Origin: Pleurotus djamor
Lineage: Eukaryota; Basidiomycota; Agaricomycetes; Agaricales; Pleurotaceae
Length of the DNA stretch: 20,426 bases
Direction of reading: 5' to 3'
Assembly (NCBI GenBank): GCA_029747585.1
Contig: JAPEVF010000798.1
Location: 1-20,426 of the forward strand
Shown: piece after piece, positions 17,503-20,426 of the stretch
How positions within the stretch are numbered: the stretch's first letter is position 1
Layout: each line of letters starts with the position of its first letter
Notes under the pieces: model-generated
Seen by the model: the letters and a program-made list of their open reading frames with translations, nothing else
Told to the model about the DNA's origin: nothing
The model's database searches: none
Program-made: the position numbers and the translations under genes

Positions 17503-18483
17503 GATTTCGCCTTCGGTGATACAGTACAAATGTTTGCTCAATACACTCTGTGCCATAGTTAACTTCATGGATTACTCTACGGATGAATGCTGAATGCATG
17601 AACGAATTTACGCCCGGTAAGCAGCATTTTGAGATACGGCCTTGGACTTGGCCCATTAACCGTGATTTCTAGGTCAAGGAACGCGTATGAGGTACTTTAT
17701 CGGACTGTATAGGAAAGGGAACTAAGTCTCGGGCATTCGTATCGCATTTTCCTGCCATATGTATGTTCGTTGTATCCAAATGTAAACTTCGACACTTCTA
17801 CACTTGGGCCTCGCACTGAGATTTCTTGGTTGAGTGCGCAAGTGGTCATCGACATTCCTCTTGTAAGATTAATACACGGCTAAACCAAGGTTAAACTGTA
17901 AACTCACCTTAGAAGACGCCATTGAATATCGAGAGGAGAAAGAAAAACGTTTTTAGGGACGAGGAGTCGAAGAAAGGAGCTCCTCCTAAACGTGATAAGG
18001 TCTCAAAATTGCCTCAAAGTTATAATGAGGGCATTGTCTGACAAGAGAGTGTTACCGCTCGCGGCCTGACTGAGTGCCGTATTTCGTTGTATCGACCTGT
18101 AAGACATCCAGCGTCGCCAACAGGAGACAGGAGTGTCCCTGAATACTTGGTAAATTTTGCGGTCCGAATCACCGCCAAACAGGCTCTGTGACCCTCCTTT
18201 TCTCTTGATTGTGACTTGTTGACTCACTCTACATAGGCGCAGAGACGGTCTGTTCTTCTTTACTCTGATCCATACGCTCCGAATGCTGGTAAATAGAGCT
18301 GAGTGCGTGGTTCCCGGCTGTCGTGGGGTAGGCACGTGGTTTGCCAGCGCGTTTAAAGCTAGGCACGGCCATCTATCATCGCCAACTTTGCGGGGGCACA
18401 TCTTTATGCGCACTGCTTGAGCTGATAGAGGCCCTCTGGTGGAAGGGGCAGGTCTCGAAGATGATCTAAAAAAAAGCGTCATT
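17503..18483. other. No supportable gene
   Basis: A 159-codon minus-strand frame (18482-18003) is the longest here. It is basic, lacks any motif I know, begins next to an A-run and abuts the foldback element. I treat it as probably non-coding. Confidence 0.4.
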
Positions 18484-18959
18484 CACTGCGTGAGGGGAGT
18501 GGTTTTCCGCGCGGAAAACCTGGCAGGTCAAAACACACGGTCTTTGAATTCGTTTTCGCGGTAGAAAACGTTAGCTTCCCCTGTCGGAAAACTAGATAGA
18601 AAATAATGACTTTTCTGATAAGTCTTCACAAAGGAAAACCAACGAGAAAACACATTGTTTTCTCCCGGGTTTTCCATTGGGAAAATCTTTAGTTTTCTGG
18701 GAGGTAAACTAATTATACTCACTATATAATTTGGTTTCCCCTTTGTAAAACCAAAGGTCTTTCTGCGGGAAAACCACACAGAAAACAATGTGTTTTCTCG
18801 TTGCTTTTCCTTTGTGAAGACTTATCAGAAAACTTATTATTTTCTATCTAGTTTTCCCACCGGGGAAGCTAACGTTTTCTACCGCGAAAACGAGCTCAAA
18901 GACCGTGTGTTTTGACCTGCCAGGTTTTCCGCGCGGAAAACCAATCTCCTCACGCAGTG
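18484..18959. mobile_element. 476-bp foldback / MITE-like element with palindromic sub-units
   Basis: Ends are CACTGCGTGAGG (18484) and CCTCACGCAGTG (to 18959). The left arm (18484 to about 18717) is the near-perfect reverse complement of the right arm (about 18725-18959) for the outer ~190 nt and more loosely to the centre, leaving a loop of about 7 nt at 18718-18724. Each arm is a string of short palindromes of the type GTTTTCC...GGAAAAC. The outermost, GGTTTTCCGCGCGGAAAACC, is perfect and occurs at 18501-18520 and 18923-18942. No transposase is encoded, so it would be non-autonomous. No clear target-site duplication is visible (flanks ATT and CTAATT). It lies about 830 bp upstream of the oxidase start. 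Confidence 0.88.
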
Positions 18960-19789
18960 CTAATTGCTCAGCAAATTTTAGCTACGATGCCCTGCTTCAG
19001 TACCCAGATTGAACCGGTATCGAATGTCACTCTGATTTCTCCCCTTTCGCCCACTGCAGGAACTGGACGCCGAAGCTTGAGTCTGTCCACGACTCCACGT
19101 CATGCGAATTTTCTCCGTCACGTCTTCTCGTACGCCTTCGATTCCTCTTGCTTCTCCGGTCTGGATTACACTGTCCCAGTGCTACTATACAAAGCGAAAG
19201 TCGACAGAACTCCGAGTCAGTTTTTTGAACGCACCACACCTCGAAAAAATATATCGGGCTTGACTTCGTTGCATCCTGGCCAAACGTCTGGCTAACTTAC
19301 CCATACCGACAGGGTATTTTTGTTTAGGTCGCCAAATTGGCAGTTCGTGCCTGTTTCGCGCGTAGTAATGGCTTTTTTGGACAGTGCGCCCACCTCATCT
19401 AGGATTTCCTGCCGGCTCCGTGGCTCTAGCCACTTTACCGACTTTTTGGCGTCGCTAAACCTGCTTTAGCAATATCCAAATGTGGGACACGAGCCACCTT
19501 TACGGCAATTTGAGATGAATTTGATCCAAACGAAATGCTCATCTTGTCAAATCCACACTCTCAACTATGACAACCGATCATATCCACATTGCAGTGTGGT
19601 TCTCGCCATTCACGCATCTGGTCTGGATGCGGGAGTTAGTGGATGGCTGATCTTCAACCGAGTGTCACAGAAGTCAACGGTACTCATGTGGAACGAGGAT
19701 ATGGTAACATGGTCCTTGATTTAAAACGGGTTCTGATGAACGAAAGCCTTATCATTCTCCAAACAACTACTCCCCGACGCTTCCTCGAC
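18960..19789. other. Upstream region of the oxidase, no gene seen
   Basis: Frames on both strands overlap without a recognisable motif. The plus frame at 18912-19295 begins inside the foldback element and is unlikely to be a gene as such. A small palindrome GTGGCTCTAGCCAC lies at about 19420-19433. The promoter of the oxidase should be in the last few hundred bases, but I see no distinctive element. Confidence 0.4.
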
Positions 19790-20426
19790 ATGCCCTCTTC
19801 CTTTTCATCTCTCCTTCTCTTCGCTCTCATCGCTTCATCCCAAGCAGCTACCATCAGCAATGAACTCAGAAGGCAAATTGTCGCCAGCAACGACTGTGTA
19901 GGTCTCCTGCTTTTTTTAATCGAGGTTATTTCTGATCGTGCATCCAATTCCAGTGTCAGGAACTGCTGACGAAGCTCGGTAGCGATAAAGTCATGCTGCC
20001 TGGCTCTGCAGGCTTCCAAGAACTTAGCGCGTCGTACTACACCCCTCAGGAGTCGGAGCTCGTAGCACAATGCCGTGTTGCTGCTACCAACGCAGAAGAC
20101 GTATCTGAAGCAGTCAAGATAGTCAAGCAAGGCGAATGCCCGTTTTCTGTACGGTCTGTCGGAAACATGCCTTGGGCCGGTGCAGCGAACATTGCTAGCC
20201 CTGGTATTGCTATTGATCTTCGACTCATCAACGCGACGACGCTGTCTGCAGACAGGAAAGTTGCAAGCCTTGGTCCTGGAGGTACATGGGGTGCAGTGTA
20301 TGATACCCTCGACCCGTTTGGAGCGACTGTCGTTGGTGGTCGCTCGAACATCGTCGGTGTTGGTGGTTTCATTCTTGGAGGTAAGCGAACGTCTTCCATC
20401 AATCGGAAGCCCGAGCGCTGATCACT
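19790..20426 (+). CDS. BBE/VAO-type FAD-linked oxidase, secreted, 5' part only
   Basis: Flavin oxidoreductase with an FAD_binding_4 fold; in fungi such enzymes oxidise sugars or secondary metabolites outside the cell. Exon 1 is 19790-19897. A 56-nt intron (19898-19953, GTAGGT...TTCCAG) gives CC at the junction, and exon 2 is 19954-20380, ending at a GTAAGC donor, so the window stops in intron 2. The start is the ATG that opens a signal peptide, MPSSFSSLLLFALIASSQA. Seen motifs: VMLPGSAGF (49-57), YYTPQ, the FAD-site segment CPFSVRSVGNMPWAGAANI (98-116), GPGGTWGAVYD (143-153), VVGGR, VGVGGFILGG. Oddity: the family's GGH, whose His usually carries covalent FAD, reads VGN here (Val105, Asn107, codon 20164-20166). 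The rest of the segment is well kept, so FAD may be bound non-covalently, or the gene may be starting to decay. The C-terminal substrate domain is outside the window. Confidence 0.88.

Noticed and set aside
18003..18482. 159-codon minus-strand frame
   Set aside because: No recognisable domain, starts next to an A-run at the foldback element boundary, and splice signals are absent.
18528..18788. 86-codon minus-strand frame inside the foldback element
   Set aside because: It is made by the repeated TTTTCC/GGAAAA units and has no transposase or other motif.
1..20426. CRISPR array, rRNA genes, telomere repeats or viral genes
   Set aside because: No regularly spaced direct repeats, rRNA blocks, telomere arrays or viral protein motifs were seen on either strand.

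Overview
The window looks like a piece of an Agaricomycete-type basidiomycete nuclear genome. The support is short (about 50-65 nt) introns of GTRNGT...CTRAY...YAG type, a FunK1-family fungal kinase, a basidiomycete-style FYVE protein, and long gene-poor stretches holding decayed genes and repeats. Two N positions (13678 and 16715), both beside homopolymers, suggest a draft-quality consensus, so some single-base frame breaks may be sequencing errors.

Layout: (1) 1-~905, + strand, the remains of an M43 (pappalysin/MEP1-like) secreted metalloprotease, broken by a frameshift and lost splice sites. (2) 906-4571, no gene I can name, with gene-like scraps. (3) 4572-5801, + strand, an intact single-exon FYVE zinc-finger protein. 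(4) 5802-8243, no recognisable gene, some small repeats and hairpins. (5) 8244-10965, + strand, an intron-rich E(z)/EZH2-like histone H3K27 methyltransferase with SANT-like, CXC and SET regions. I can reconstruct about 14 exons, but three indels break the frame. (6) 12961-11467, - strand, a decayed FunK1 kinase lying tail-to-tail with the methyltransferase. (7) 12962-18483, gene-poor, with a dispersed inverted repeat, a composite duplication, a microsatellite, an imperfect direct repeat and one unidentified coding fragment (about 17040-17502). (8) 18484-18959, a 476-bp foldback (MITE-like) element whose arms are themselves built from small palindromes. (9) 19790-end, + strand, the 5' part of a secreted BBE-type FAD-linked oxidase in which the usual flavin-linking His is Asn.

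The genes do not form an evident pathway. The window reads as isolated genes (FYVE protein, PRC2 methyltransferase, oxidase) separated by decayed secreted-enzyme and kinase genes and repeats. The most distinctive items are the foldback element, the unusual exon-intron structure of the methyltransferase (a candidate 26-nt intron and a 14-nt exon), and the His-to-Asn change in the oxidase. I did not find convincing evidence of a wholly new multi-gene system.
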